Assembly: GCF_024054035.1 (NCBI RefSeq)
Contig: NZ_JAMXQU010000006.1
Span: 107,916-171,915 of the forward strand
Direction of reading: 5' to 3'
Source: Asaia lannensis NBRC 102526
GTDB taxonomy: Bacteria; Pseudomonadota; Alphaproteobacteria; Acetobacterales; Acetobacteraceae
Length of the DNA stretch: 64,000 nucleotides
Numbering within the stretch: position 1 is the stretch's first letter; the number at the start of each line of letters is the position of its first letter. The translations under genes and the position numbers were made by a program. The notes under the pieces are model-generated. The model did no database searches. It had not been told where the DNA came from and saw nothing but the letters and a program-made list of their open reading frames with translations. Positions 15,332-24,792 of the stretch are shown piece by piece.

Positions 15332-17509
15332 TCAGGCGGGAAGCGAAAGAACCAGGTCCAGACCTTCAGCGCTGCACAGCACGGCTGCTTTTTCCTGACG
15401 GGTCAGGGATTGAAGGGCAGAGGAAACGGATGACGCTTCACGCAATTTGAGAAGACCGACCAGAAGATTGGGGTCGATGGCGCTGCCGGGCTGACGCGGT
15501 GCAGGCAAGGCGCGCCGATGCTCTGCTGCCAGATCGGGATTGCTGCGCAGGGCGGCGAAAGCTTCTGCGGGGGGGCGATTGGGTAGGGCCTCGGCCTGGG
15601 TGCGTCGCAGATCGTTCTCCGCGGCCAGAGCGAGGATGGGAGGCAGATTGACCTCTTCGGGGATCAGCAGAAGGCCCCAGCTCCTGAGCCACAGGCCGAC
15701 ATCGCGGCTGGCCGTCATGGCTGCGAGTGGGATCGCCAGGGCAAGACCCACCAGAACCGGCGTCATCCACAGGAAGAGCGAGAAGGAAACGGACCAGGCG
15801 GCCGCGGCGAGAACGATGCCGAAAGCCGTATAGATCCAGTAGCCGTGCGCGACTTCCTTCAGCGACACGCGCCCGTCATCGCGGTTCTGGGCGTTCCAGC
15901 CCGAATCACGACCGCGAAGAATGGAGATGACGCCCGATGTGTGAATGAGCATGGCGATTGGCGCGATCAGACCGCCAATCAGCGTTTCGAGCAAAATGGA
16001 CACGACGAGGCGCACGAAACCGCCACAGCTGCGCAGCATGGAACGATCGAAAAGCGTGGCGATCAGGGCCAGAAACTTGGGAGCCAGCAATACGGCCATG
16101 GTGCCGATGAACACGTATTTGGCCTGTACCGGATCGACCTGTGGCCAGTGCGGATACAGCGTCTTGGTATCACCGAAATATTCGGGCCGGTCGAAATGCG
16201 ACTGAAGCGATATCAGGATGCCGAACATCAGGAACAGCAGCCACAGGGGGGAGGTGATATAGGCCCCGATTCCCACCATCATGTGCATGCGGCTGATCCA
16301 GTGCAGCCCGCGCGAGAGGACGATCTTGCCGTGCTGAAGATTGCCCTGGCACCAGCGACGGTCGCGAATGGCGACATCGGTGAGCGATGGCGGGCTTTCC
16401 TCGTAAGAGCCGAACAGGCCGGGAATCATGTGAATGGCCCAGCCACCGCGACGCATGAGGGCGGCCTCGACGAAATCATGGCTGAGAATGCCGCCGCCGA
16501 AAGGCTTGCGCCCCGGCAGATGCGGCAGTCCAGCCTGCTCGGCAAAGGCGCGGGTGCGGATAACGGCGTTGTGCCCCCAGTAATTGCCTTCCGAGCCATG
16601 CCACCAGGCAATACCATGGGCGATGAGCGGTCCGTATACGCGGCCGGCAAATTGCTGCATGCGGGCAAACAGCGTCTTGCCGCCGATAATGACCGGAAGC
16701 GTCTGGATCAGGGCAACGTTTTTATGCCGTTCCATGGCCGAGACGGTACGCACGATCAGACCGCCATCCATGACGGAGTCTGCGTCGAGGGTCAGCATCT
16801 GCTGATAGGCACCCCCAAAACGCTTGACCCACTCTTCCAGATTGCCGGATTTGCGATCGATGTTCTTGGGGCGTCGGCGATAGAAGATGCGCCCCTGCCC
16901 GTTTACGGCCTCGACGAAAGCCAGATAGGCGCGTTCCTCGCGAACCCAGACATCAGGATCGGTCGTATCGGAAAGCATGAAAAAATCGAATGCATCGATA
17001 CGCCCGGTGGCTACGAGACTGTCGTGAATGGCACGCAGGCCCACAAGCACGCGATCGGGGTCCTCGTTATAGGTGGGCATGAGCACGGCCGTGCGTGACA
17101 TGAGCGCCGGCAGGGGCGTGTCACGCGAAATGCCCAGACCCAGACCGCCGTGACGCAGTACCGAGACGAACCCGGCAAGGGAGGAGGTAAAGGAAAGCGA
17201 GATCCATGCGCCGAGCACGACGAAAAGCGCGAGCACGATAATGCCCAGCGTCGAGACGCCCACGGAATTGAGCACGCGGTTCATTTCGAACGCGCCCCAG
17301 CCGGTCAGGAGAATGGCGCCGCCGATTACAAGCAGGCGTCGCAGCCATAACAGGGAGGGGGTGGTCGGCAGACGGCGATCGCGCCCGAAGGTCTCGGGAC
17401 GCTGACGCAGGTTCTGCGTCGGCATCGCAAGTGGCGATTCCGCCGGGAGCACGTCGAAGGGGGTGAAGTTGGGAGAGAGGCTGCTCACGGCGTCCAACGA
17501 TACATCCAT
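15332..17509 (-). CDS. opgH: Glucans biosynthesis glucosyltransferase H
   Basis: This 725-residue inner membrane protein polymerises UDP-glucose into the beta-1,2 backbone of osmoregulated periplasmic glucans. Two N-terminal membrane helices (about 55-75 and 86-115) precede a GT2 domain with MPTYNEDPDRV, MLSDTTDP, LDADSVM and the product-binding DRRWCQGNLQH. Several C-terminal membrane helices follow. It lacks part of the N-terminal extension of the 847-residue E. coli protein. The start overlaps the end of opgG by 25 bases, so translation is probably coupled. opgC, the succinyl-transferase of the pathway, is about 6 kb away. Confidence 0.93.
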   Translation of the reverse strand: MDVSLDAVSSLSPNFTPFDVLPAESPLAMPTQNLRQRPETFGRDRRLPTTPSLLWLRRLLVIGGAILLTGWGAFEMNRVLNSVGVSTLGIIVLALFVVLGAWISLSFTSSLAGFVSVLRHGGLGLGISRDTPLPALMSRTAVLMPTYNEDPDRVLVGLRAIHDSLVATGRIDAFDFFMLSDTTDPDVWVREERAYLAFVEAVNGQGRIFYRRRPKNIDRKSGNLEEWVKRFGGAYQQMLTLDADSVMDGGLIVRTVSAMERHKNVALIQTLPVIIGGKTLFARMQQFAGRVYGPLIAHGIAWWHGSEGNYWGHNAVIRTRAFAEQAGLPHLPGRKPFGGGILSHDFVEAALMRRGGWAIHMIPGLFGSYEESPPSLTDVAIRDRRWCQGNLQHGKIVLSRGLHWISRMHMMVGIGAYITSPLWLLFLMFGILISLQSHFDRPEYFGDTKTLYPHWPQVDPVQAKYVFIGTMAVLLAPKFLALIATLFDRSMLRSCGGFVRLVVSILLETLIGGLIAPIAMLIHTSGVISILRGRDSGWNAQNRDDGRVSLKEVAHGYWIYTAFGIVLAAAAWSVSFSLFLWMTPVLVGLALAIPLAAMTASRDVGLWLRSWGLLLIPEEVNLPPILALAAENDLRRTQAEALPNRPPAEAFAALRSNPDLAAEHRRALPAPRQPGSAIDPNLLVGLLKLREASSVSSALQSLTRQEKAAVLCSAEGLDLVLSLPA

Positions 17510-19008
17510 TTTTCAGAAATCGGGCCCTGCTCATTGGCAAGCTGACAGGTGAGCTCGGCCAGCTTGGCACTGCCGGGGTAGAATTCGAACGTTGTGCGCC
17601 ATCCCTTGATGTTGGGGTTGGGCTCGACGACCACGTTCTTGATCGTGCCGGTCGATGCCTGAGGGACGAGATGAAAAGCCGCGTTGGGCGGCAGGTTCTC
17701 GAAAGGCTTGCCCGTGAAGTCGATGACGAACATGCGGCCATCGGCGTGATCGGTCACCCCGCCGACTCGCGTCGCGCCGATACGGGCCAGATCGGTCGGC
17801 CAGGGCGTGTCCCAGCCCCAGTACATGCGATAGGTGTACGAATATTCGTGCCCGGCCTGCATGGTCTGCTTGGGGCGCCAGAACGATACGATATTATCGT
17901 TGACCTCGTTGGGGGTCGGGATTTCGACCAGATCGACCGCGCCTTCGCCCCAGTCGCCGATAGGCTCGATCCAGAGCGAGGGGCGTTTCTCGTAGTTCAG
18001 GGCGAGATCTTCGAAATCATGAAAGGCGCGACGGCGCTGCATCAGGCCAAAACCGTGCGGGCTGGCGTCCTGAAAAGCGGAGAACTGGAGATCGACCGGG
18101 TTATTCAGCGGGCGATAGAGCTGGGCGCCAGTGCCGGTCCACATCTGCAGCGCTTCACTGTCATGAGCAGCAGGGCGCCAGTCATCGACATGATTGCGGT
18201 TGTTGGCGTCGAAATAGAACATGCCGGTCAGGGCAGCGACGCCGCCTTCGGTAATGTCTGTGCGCGGATAGAAGCTCGACTGAACATCGAACACCGTAGT
18301 GGCGCCCGGACGGATGGTGAAGCGGAAGGCGCCCACGACCGAGGGGCTGTCCATGAGTGCGTGGATCACGACGGAGTCGACGCCGGGCTTGGGCTTTTCA
18401 AGCCAGAATTCGCGGAACAGGGCGAATTCCTCACCCTTTGGATCGCCCGTTCCGTTGGCAAAACCACGTGCAGACAGGCCGTAATTCTGCCCCCTGGAGA
18501 CAGCACGGAAATAGGAGGCACCGAGGAAGACAGCGCATTCTTCCATGACGTTGGGTGTGTTGATGGCATTGCGCAAACGCAGACCCGAGAAGCCGAGATC
18601 GTCCGTCACGCGCAGCATCGGATCGGGATAGGTAAACATATCGGGGTCATAAACGATCGGGCTGGACTGACCGTCGACCACCTCGTTCATGTTGATGCGT
18701 GGGCGATACAGGAACCCGCGAGGGAAGAACTCGACATCGAAAGCCAGATTCTGGCCGTGCCAGAGTGCACGGTCTTCCTTGTAGGCAATGCCGCGGAACT
18801 GATCGAAATTCAGATTGTCGATGGCGCTGGGGAGAGTCTGCTGCGGCGCCTTGTAGGCCGATTTCGACATGGCCTGCGCGATCTGCCGGACCGTATTATT
18901 GTCGAACGGCGTAGGCTTGGGGGCGGCAGAGGGCGCCGCCCGGGCAATTTTACTGGCCCCTAATATAGAGAGGCCAGCACCGATTTTTACCAGATCGCGA
19001 CGCAGCAC
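17485..19008 (-). CDS. opgG: Glucan biosynthesis protein of the OpgG/OpgD family, Tat-exported
   Basis: This 507-residue protein has a twin-arginine signal (MLRRDLVKIGAGLSILGASKIARA), more typical of OpgD than of Sec-exported OpgG. The mature part carries the family's conserved stretches (FRGIAYKEDRALW, VEFFPRGFLYRPRI, FGASYFRAVS-like LGASYFRAVSRG, RRRAFHDFEDLALNYEKRPSLWIEPIGDWGEGAVDLVEIPT in part). It acts in the periplasm on the backbone made by OpgH. It is upstream of and overlaps opgH. Whether it functions as OpgG or OpgD cannot be settled here, but no second homologue is in the window. Confidence 0.9.
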   Translation of the reverse strand: MLRRDLVKIGAGLSILGASKIARAAPSAAPKPTPFDNNTVRQIAQAMSKSAYKAPQQTLPSAIDNLNFDQFRGIAYKEDRALWHGQNLAFDVEFFPRGFLYRPRINMNEVVDGQSSPIVYDPDMFTYPDPMLRVTDDLGFSGLRLRNAINTPNVMEECAVFLGASYFRAVSRGQNYGLSARGFANGTGDPKGEEFALFREFWLEKPKPGVDSVVIHALMDSPSVVGAFRFTIRPGATTVFDVQSSFYPRTDITEGGVAALTGMFYFDANNRNHVDDWRPAAHDSEALQMWTGTGAQLYRPLNNPVDLQFSAFQDASPHGFGLMQRRRAFHDFEDLALNYEKRPSLWIEPIGDWGEGAVDLVEIPTPNEVNDNIVSFWRPKQTMQAGHEYSYTYRMYWGWDTPWPTDLARIGATRVGGVTDHADGRMFVIDFTGKPFENLPPNAAFHLVPQASTGTIKNVVVEPNPNIKGWRTTFEFYPGSAKLAELTCQLANEQGPISEKWMYRWTP

Positions 19009-19143
19009 TATGACTATCTCCAGCAGGCCCGGCTAAATGCCGGGGGATCTCCGATTTTCCTAACGCCCATAGGTTACTTTGGGACACAGGAAAACTCGCC
19101 TGCCCTAGAAATCTGTCATGAGTGCGGCTTTCGCGCATCCTTT

Positions 19144-20607
19144 TCAGACGGGGAGCGCTGCCTTGACGCCCTTTTCGCGGATAATCTTGCGCAGTTCGGT
19201 CACTTTTTCGTCAAGTGCGGCATGGTCGAGCTTGCGCCAGCCATCGAAAGCCGGAAGGGCAAAGCCGGCTTCCAGATCGTCGCTCTTCGCGATTTTCCAT
19301 GTCTCGTCGGTGAAGGTGGGTTCGATCGGTTCGAAGGTACCGCCCTTCTCGTTCTTGCCACGCAGCATTTCAAGATAGGCCGCCAGACCGTAGGCGACAC
19401 GATCGAGATCGCGCTTGTCGTTCAGCAGGTTCTGGATGGTCGCCGTCCAGAACACCTGTACCTTCGACGCGCCATCGCTGCCGATACGCAGATTCTGGTC
19501 CGCCATGGCAGGGTTCGAGAAGCGTGAAATCACCGATTTCTTGTAATTCTCCAGATCCTCGCCCGGCGCAGCCTTCAGGGTCGGGATGACATCGGTGTCG
19601 AGATAGGTCTCGACCAGCTTGCGCAGATCGGGATCGTTGATCGATTCATCGATATGATCGTAGCCCAGAAGCAGACCGGAGAAAGCCAGGAAGATATGCG
19701 ATGCATTGAGCATGCGGATCTTCATGAACTCGTAATCGGTTACGTCATCGACCATCTGCACGCCCACTTTTTCAAGTGCAGGGCGTCCGTCGGCAAATTC
19801 ATCTTCCACCACCCATTGCGTGAAATCCTCAGCGACGAGCGGCAGAAGGTCGTCCAGACCGCTCTCACGGTTCAGACGTGCTGCGATCTCTGCTGAAACC
19901 GTTGGGGTGATGCGGTCCACCATGGCATTGGGGAAGGTGGCATTGGCCTCGATCCAGCTGGCCAGTTCGGGATCGCGTGCCTTGGCATAACCGAGGAATG
20001 CCTTGCGGGCGACATTACCGTTATGGCGCAGGTTGTCGCAGGACATGATGGTAAAGGCGCGATCGCCTGCATCGCGGCGGCGGCGCAGGCCTTCCACCAC
20101 ATAACCGAAAATGGTCGAGGGCGATTCCGGGTTGGACAGGTCACGCTGTACGGCTTCGTTATCGAGCGCGAACTCGCCCGTATGCTCGTCGATGTTGTAG
20201 CCGCCTTCGGTGATCGTCATGGAGACGATCTTGATCGCGGGATCGGCAAGATAGTTGAGCACGGCTTCAGGCTGTTCGGGGGCCAGAAGATAGTCGCGCA
20301 GGGCACCGATCACGGTGCGCTTGCTGTCGCCCGACGGGGCGGTTTCGGTCAGGGAGAACAGGCAATCCTGCTTCTTGAAGTCCTCGGCCTTCTTCTTCGA
20401 ACGCTCGCCGGAGGTCAGACCCACGCCGACAATGCCCCAGTTCTGCTGACCGGGCAGCGCGAGCGCCTTGTCCACGTAAAACGCTTCATGGGCGCGGAAG
20501 AAGTTGCCGACGCCGAAATGCAGGATTCCCGGCTTGATGTCCTTGAGATCATAGGATGGAGCGTCCACGCCTTGCGGCAGGTGCTTCAGGGTCTCGCGGG
20601 TGATCAT
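19144..20607 (-). CDS. Mannitol dehydrogenase family polyol/fructose oxidoreductase
   Basis: This 487-residue protein belongs to the long-chain mannitol dehydrogenase family. It has the N-terminal GVGNFFRAHEAFYVD nucleotide-binding start, TITEGGYNID, SCDNLRHNG, and catalytic residues Lys296, Asn301 and His304 in KIRMLNASH. These correspond to the Lys/Asn/His triad of Pseudomonas mannitol 2-dehydrogenase. It most likely interconverts mannitol and fructose. In acetic acid bacteria such enzymes serve cytosolic polyol metabolism, but arabitol or fructuronate cannot be excluded. It is monocistronic by spacing, lying between the opg and FUSC units. Confidence 0.88.
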   Translation of the reverse strand: MITRETLKHLPQGVDAPSYDLKDIKPGILHFGVGNFFRAHEAFYVDKALALPGQQNWGIVGVGLTSGERSKKKAEDFKKQDCLFSLTETAPSGDSKRTVIGALRDYLLAPEQPEAVLNYLADPAIKIVSMTITEGGYNIDEHTGEFALDNEAVQRDLSNPESPSTIFGYVVEGLRRRRDAGDRAFTIMSCDNLRHNGNVARKAFLGYAKARDPELASWIEANATFPNAMVDRITPTVSAEIAARLNRESGLDDLLPLVAEDFTQWVVEDEFADGRPALEKVGVQMVDDVTDYEFMKIRMLNASHIFLAFSGLLLGYDHIDESINDPDLRKLVETYLDTDVIPTLKAAPGEDLENYKKSVISRFSNPAMADQNLRIGSDGASKVQVFWTATIQNLLNDKRDLDRVAYGLAAYLEMLRGKNEKGGTFEPIEPTFTDETWKIAKSDDLEAGFALPAFDGWRKLDHAALDEKVTELRKIIREKGVKAALPV

Positions 20608-20771
20608 AAGCTTAAATCCCTTGTTGTTGCGTCAGGAGCGCCGTTTCCGGGCAGGAAAGAAAGACCAGATTCGTCGCGGCAGGTCAAAGCAATGCCTGAC
20701 AAATCACAGTCCGGATCGTCGTCTTCAACGTGACAGACCGGTGGCAGGTTCATCGCCAGACGGTTCCGTCC

Positions 20772-21827
20772 CTATTTTCCGATCATGTCGCGCAGGTCTT
20801 TTGCGCGGCTTTCAGGTGTGCACATCAGCACATCGGTAGCGCGCCTCAGATCCTGACGGAGCAGGGCAATCACGAAATGCATTTCCGGCAGGGCATCCTG
20901 CCCCAGGGTCGGGAGCGTGCTCAGCACATCCTCTCGGCCCGGACGATAGGGTTTTTCATTCGCCTTGCCCGCAGCATGGATCTCACAGCGGCGGGCGAGA
21001 GAGCGATACGCATGACTCAGCCCGGTATGCAGCCCGGCCACACCGGAAAACCCGCCCCTGTCCTTGCCCGCATTGATGGCGCGCGCCACCAGCATGGTAT
21101 CGCTGAGCATACGGCGCATGAGGGCCGGCAATACGGTCAGGATAGGGTGACGCTTTTCGAGCAGACCCCAGTTTTCACGATAGGCTTCGGCCACGCATTC
21201 GTTGAGGACAGACAGGTTGCGCGCGCAGTGATCGTTGCGTGCTTCCAGCTCGCTCCACATCTCCTGACGGCGCAGGGCGGCCTGAAGCAGCTCATCCATT
21301 TCACGGAACATGCGCCCCGCGGTCAGAAAGCCGCGTCTTCTGGCATTGGCGTGCAGTACGACGAAAGACACGACCAGCGAGACGATAACACCAAGGAAAA
21401 TGGCCGTCAGACGTTCTGTCAGGGGCCAGTAAGGGTTCGCGCCATGCGAAGGCAGAAGATAGACGATCATCAGCGTCACCCCCGCAAAGCGCAGTGAGGG
21501 ACGCACTGCTGCCATATAGGCCAGAGGAAGGAGCGCAACGCAGAAAATCGGCCAGTAGAAACCGAACAGCAGCCGCGCGGTAATGGCCAGCGTGCCGACG
21601 ATTGCGCCGACAAGCGTGCCGATCACCTGATCGCGTGCTGTGGACACGGTCTGATCGATGCTCGACTGCGTCACGATCAGCGCCGTGATCAGGGCCCAGA
21701 TCGTCTCATCCAGCCCGGTCGCCTCACCGATGATCCAGCACAGGGCGACCGCAACCAGCGTGCGGACCATCTGCCGCCAGGGCGCCTCACCATCGGCTCT
21801 TGCCCGGAACAGGGAGCCAAAGGGCAT
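20772..21827 (-). CDS. FUSC family inner membrane protein
   Basis: This 351-residue protein has about five or six hydrophobic segments in its first 165 residues (VRTLVAVALCWIIGEATGL, IWALITALIVTQSSIDQTVSTARDQVIGTLVGAIVG and others). A helical cytoplasmic part follows. TQSSxxxTxxxxxxRxxGTxxG is the hallmark of fusaric-acid-resistance/aromatic acid exporter proteins. It has one such module, like the short YccS/AaeB-related forms. It starts 3 bases after the degP stop, so it is the third gene of an opgC-degP-FUSC operon. The substrate is unknown. Confidence 0.85.
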   Translation of the reverse strand: MPFGSLFRARADGEAPWRQMVRTLVAVALCWIIGEATGLDETIWALITALIVTQSSIDQTVSTARDQVIGTLVGAIVGTLAITARLLFGFYWPIFCVALLPLAYMAAVRPSLRFAGVTLMIVYLLPSHGANPYWPLTERLTAIFLGVIVSLVVSFVVLHANARRRGFLTAGRMFREMDELLQAALRRQEMWSELEARNDHCARNLSVLNECVAEAYRENWGLLEKRHPILTVLPALMRRMLSDTMLVARAINAGKDRGGFSGVAGLHTGLSHAYRSLARRCEIHAAGKANEKPYRPGREDVLSTLPTLGQDALPEMHFVIALLRQDLRRATDVLMCTPESRAKDLRDMIGK

Positions 21828-21830
21828 CGA

Positions 21831-23417
21831 TTACTCCCCGGATAGAGGCAACGGCACCCAGCGTAGACCGTCCTGACCCTGAACGAGCAGCAGGACGGTA
21901 TGTTTTTTCTGCTGTCGCGCGCGCGTCAGCTCCTTGGACAGGGCATCGGGCGAATTCACGGCCACCTGCTGCACCTCGGTCACGACGTCGCCGGGCTGCA
22001 ACCCGCGTGTGTCGGCCGGGCCATCGCGCGTCACATCGCTCACCACCACGCCGCGCTGTGAGTCCGACAGACTGTATTTGCTGCGCATCTCGTCATCGAT
22101 CGCCGAGAAGGTGACGCCCAGATCGGCAAGGGCCAGTTTGCTCGGCCCCTTGGTCTTGGCATCGGTCGGTGGCATGTCGGGGGCTTCGGGCGAGGGCTTG
22201 ACCACAAGCGTGACGTCCAGCGTCTTTCCCTTGCGCCAGATGCCGAACACCGTTTTCGTCCCCGGTGCGATTTCGGCCACCAGGCGCGGGAGGGCATGAC
22301 CGTCAATGGGCTTGCCATCGAGCGAGACGATTACATCCCCGGTCTGGAGCTTTGCCGTCGCAGCCGGCCCCTTGGGGTCGATGCCTGCAATCATCGCGCC
22401 TTTTTCAGGTTTGAGCCCGATACTGTCGGCAATCTCATGCGTCACGTTCTGTACGCGCACGCCGATCCAGCCGCGCGAGACATGCCCGTCGCGACGCAGC
22501 TGGTCGATCACGCCGCGTGCATCGTTGGCCGGTATGGCGAAACCGATACCGATGGAGCCGCCGCTCGAACTGTAGATGGCGGTGTTGATGCCGATCACCT
22601 GTCCGTCGAGATTGAAAAGCGGACCGCCCGAATTGCCGCGATTGATGGAGGCATCGGTCTGGATATAGTCGTCGTACAGACCGTGATTGATATCGCGCCC
22701 GCGCGACGAGACGATGCCGCTCGTCACCGTGCCGGACAGGCCGAACGGATTGCCGATGGCCAGAACGCGGTCGCCTACACGGGCCTTGTCGCTATCGCCG
22801 AAGGGCACGGTCGGGAAGGGAGTCTTGCTTTCGATCTTGATGACAGCCAGATCGGTTCTGCTGTCACGCCCCACGATCTTGGCGGGTAGCACCGTACCGT
22901 CCTGCAGCGTGACCGATACCTTGTCGGCATCCTTGATGACGTGGTTGTTGGTAACGATATACCCGTCAGGCGAGATGATGAAGCCAGAGCCCAGAGCCTG
23001 CATCTTGCGTGGGGGCTCCGAGGATGAGGGCTGGCGGTTCATGTAATCGTGAAAGAATTTCTCCATCGGCGAGCCGGGGGGAAATTGCGGAACCTGCGGC
23101 CCGTCATCGGGGCTCGCATCCGGACCGTCATCCTCGTCTTCATCTTCTCCCGGCTTCAGCGTTGCCGAAATCGAGATATTCACGACCGCAGGCAGCAGGC
23201 TTGCAGCCAGATCCGCAAGCGAATCAGGCGCAGCATGAACGCTGCGCGCTGTGGCCGTCGCCGTGCCCGGCTGAGTAGCTGGCGCCGCCGGGGGCGAGTG
23301 GGCCGGTACAGACTGGGCCGAAGCAGACCGGACCAGAGCGGACTGGGCAAAGGCGGCAGATGTGGCGGAAACCCAGCCACCCATCAGAGCGGCAAGAACG
23401 AGGCGATGTTTCATCAT
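21831..23417 (-). CDS. degP: Periplasmic serine protease of the DegP/HtrA family
   Basis: This 528-residue protein has a signal peptide (cleavage near AFA-QS) and an Ala/Pro/Ser-rich linker. A notable acidic stretch, EDEDEDDGPDASPDDG, lies at about 91-106. The trypsin-like domain has His159 (VTNNHVI), Asp189 (SRTDLAVIKI) and Ser263 (NRGNSGGPLF). Two PDZ domains follow (about 305-390 and 420-515). It degrades or refolds misfolded envelope proteins. Its place between opgC and a FUSC gene, with 16- and 3-base gaps, ties it to an envelope operon. Confidence 0.93.
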   Translation of the reverse strand: MMKHRLVLAALMGGWVSATSAAFAQSALVRSASAQSVPAHSPPAAPATQPGTATATARSVHAAPDSLADLAASLLPAVVNISISATLKPGEDEDEDDGPDASPDDGPQVPQFPPGSPMEKFFHDYMNRQPSSSEPPRKMQALGSGFIISPDGYIVTNNHVIKDADKVSVTLQDGTVLPAKIVGRDSRTDLAVIKIESKTPFPTVPFGDSDKARVGDRVLAIGNPFGLSGTVTSGIVSSRGRDINHGLYDDYIQTDASINRGNSGGPLFNLDGQVIGINTAIYSSSGGSIGIGFAIPANDARGVIDQLRRDGHVSRGWIGVRVQNVTHEIADSIGLKPEKGAMIAGIDPKGPAATAKLQTGDVIVSLDGKPIDGHALPRLVAEIAPGTKTVFGIWRKGKTLDVTLVVKPSPEAPDMPPTDAKTKGPSKLALADLGVTFSAIDDEMRSKYSLSDSQRGVVVSDVTRDGPADTRGLQPGDVVTEVQQVAVNSPDALSKELTRARQQKKHTVLLLVQGQDGLRWVPLPLSGE

Positions 23418-23433
23418 GCTAGGCTAACGCAAA

Positions 23434-24633
23434 TCAGGGGTTTGCGTCACCTATCTCCGCGCTGCGATCTTTCTTCTCTTCCGCGCGGGCTTCCCTGCGT
23501 GTTTCACCCGCCATGAGGGCGGCCTGACGACGGTGGCGATCGAGCCAGAGAGCCAGAGCGTAGACGCCCAGAAAACCCAGTACATTGACCAGTATCTGAA
23601 TGACCCAGCCATCGCCGAAGCTGTTCATCACAAGGCGTGCAAACAGATCCAGAATTGTACCGAAGCTGAACACTTCAAGCGAATGGCGCCCTAACAGGGC
23701 CAGCCCCTGACCGACACGCGTTTCGGACAGGCGTGTGGCCGTGACCGAAGACTGAACGAGCAGCAGAATGGCCAGCGCATCGGTCCAGCGCCATATGGCG
23801 AGATCGGATTTGTCGGCAGGTGGCAGTTCCGCCAGAGGCCTCAGACTGGGCAGGTTCCAGCTTTCATAGGGGAAGCATTCCAGCGCAGCGAACACGAGAT
23901 AAGCGCCCGCCAGCAGTTTCGCCCATAGTGGACCGGGCAGATTTCCCTCCCGCTTGCCGGCCATGATGGCAGCCAGCATACCGAGCGTGAAAATGAACTG
24001 CCATGCGAAGGGGTTGAAATACCACCCGTCGGGATCGAGCCAGTTGGGCAGATTCAATGTGGGATCGCTGTTGATCAGCCCCCAGAGTGCAAGGCTGGCG
24101 CCCCCCAGCAGCCAGGGTGAGATCTTCCACAGAAACACCAGCAGCGGAAATGCCAGAAGAAGCACGATATAGAGAGGCAGGATGTTCAGATTGTTCGGCA
24201 AGGCCTGGAGGCTGAGCACGCGCCAGATCCACTCATGGCCATGCGCAAGCTCAGGCTCCAGAAAATCTACCGGCACAGGCCAGTAGTGACGCCATTGACG
24301 GATCGTGAGCACGGAGACGAGCAGCATGACCATCTGGAACAGATAGAGCCGCCAGCACCGGCGCAGGATACGTTCGATCCCCATGATCCAGCCGCCGCTC
24401 GGCGGCCCGCGCAGGATAAGGCGACCGTAGGCAAGCCAGGAGGCGTAACCTGCCAGAAGCACGAAAATCTCGGCAGCATCGGCAAAGCCGAAATTGCGCA
24501 GGGTAAAACGGTTGAGCACATCCTGCGGCGCATGATCGGCCAGCATCATCAGCAGCGCGATGCCGCGCAGTGCATCGATACGATGATCGCGTTTTCTGCG
24601 TTTGGGGGCGGCGTCGGTTCTGGCCTCGCTCAT
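23434..24633 (-). CDS. opgC: OpgC-type glucan acyltransferase (succinylation of periplasmic glucans)
   Basis: This 399-residue protein has about ten membrane segments and the OpgC/acyltransferase-3-like start RDHRIDALRGIALLMMLADHAP. FGFADAAEIFVLLAGYASWLAYGR and LGRHSLEVFSFGTIL are also typical. OpgC transfers succinyl groups to periplasmic glucans and makes them anionic. A charged cytoplasmic tail rich in Arg/Glu ends the protein. It heads a minus-strand operon with degP and the FUSC gene and is divergent from mrp. The acyl donor and specificity are inferred from the family. Confidence 0.87.
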   Translation of the reverse strand: MSEARTDAAPKRRKRDHRIDALRGIALLMMLADHAPQDVLNRFTLRNFGFADAAEIFVLLAGYASWLAYGRLILRGPPSGGWIMGIERILRRCWRLYLFQMVMLLVSVLTIRQWRHYWPVPVDFLEPELAHGHEWIWRVLSLQALPNNLNILPLYIVLLLAFPLLVFLWKISPWLLGGASLALWGLINSDPTLNLPNWLDPDGWYFNPFAWQFIFTLGMLAAIMAGKREGNLPGPLWAKLLAGAYLVFAALECFPYESWNLPSLRPLAELPPADKSDLAIWRWTDALAILLLVQSSVTATRLSETRVGQGLALLGRHSLEVFSFGTILDLFARLVMNSFGDGWVIQILVNVLGFLGVYALALWLDRHRRQAALMAGETRREARAEEKKDRSAEIGDANP

Positions 24634-24792
24634 TCCTGTCCTGCTTTCCTGCCCATATGGGCCGGGTAAAGAGCCCCGGCATCGCCCTGCTCATACGCGC
24701 AGACGCTTGCGCGATCCACTTCCAGCCATGTTAAACCACAAGGAGCAGACCCCGGCCCGTCGCCAGCAGCGCCCTGCCGCCAGAGGACAACC

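Noticed and set aside
15845..17098. A 417-codon open frame antisense to opgH
   Set aside because: It lies wholly within the well-supported opgH frame, has no ribosome binding site and reads as His/Gly/Arg-rich shadow sequence typical of high third-position GC.
17671..18963. A 430-codon open frame antisense to opgG
   Set aside because: It mirrors opgG across nearly its whole length. The product has no recognisable domain, while opgG is clearly conserved.
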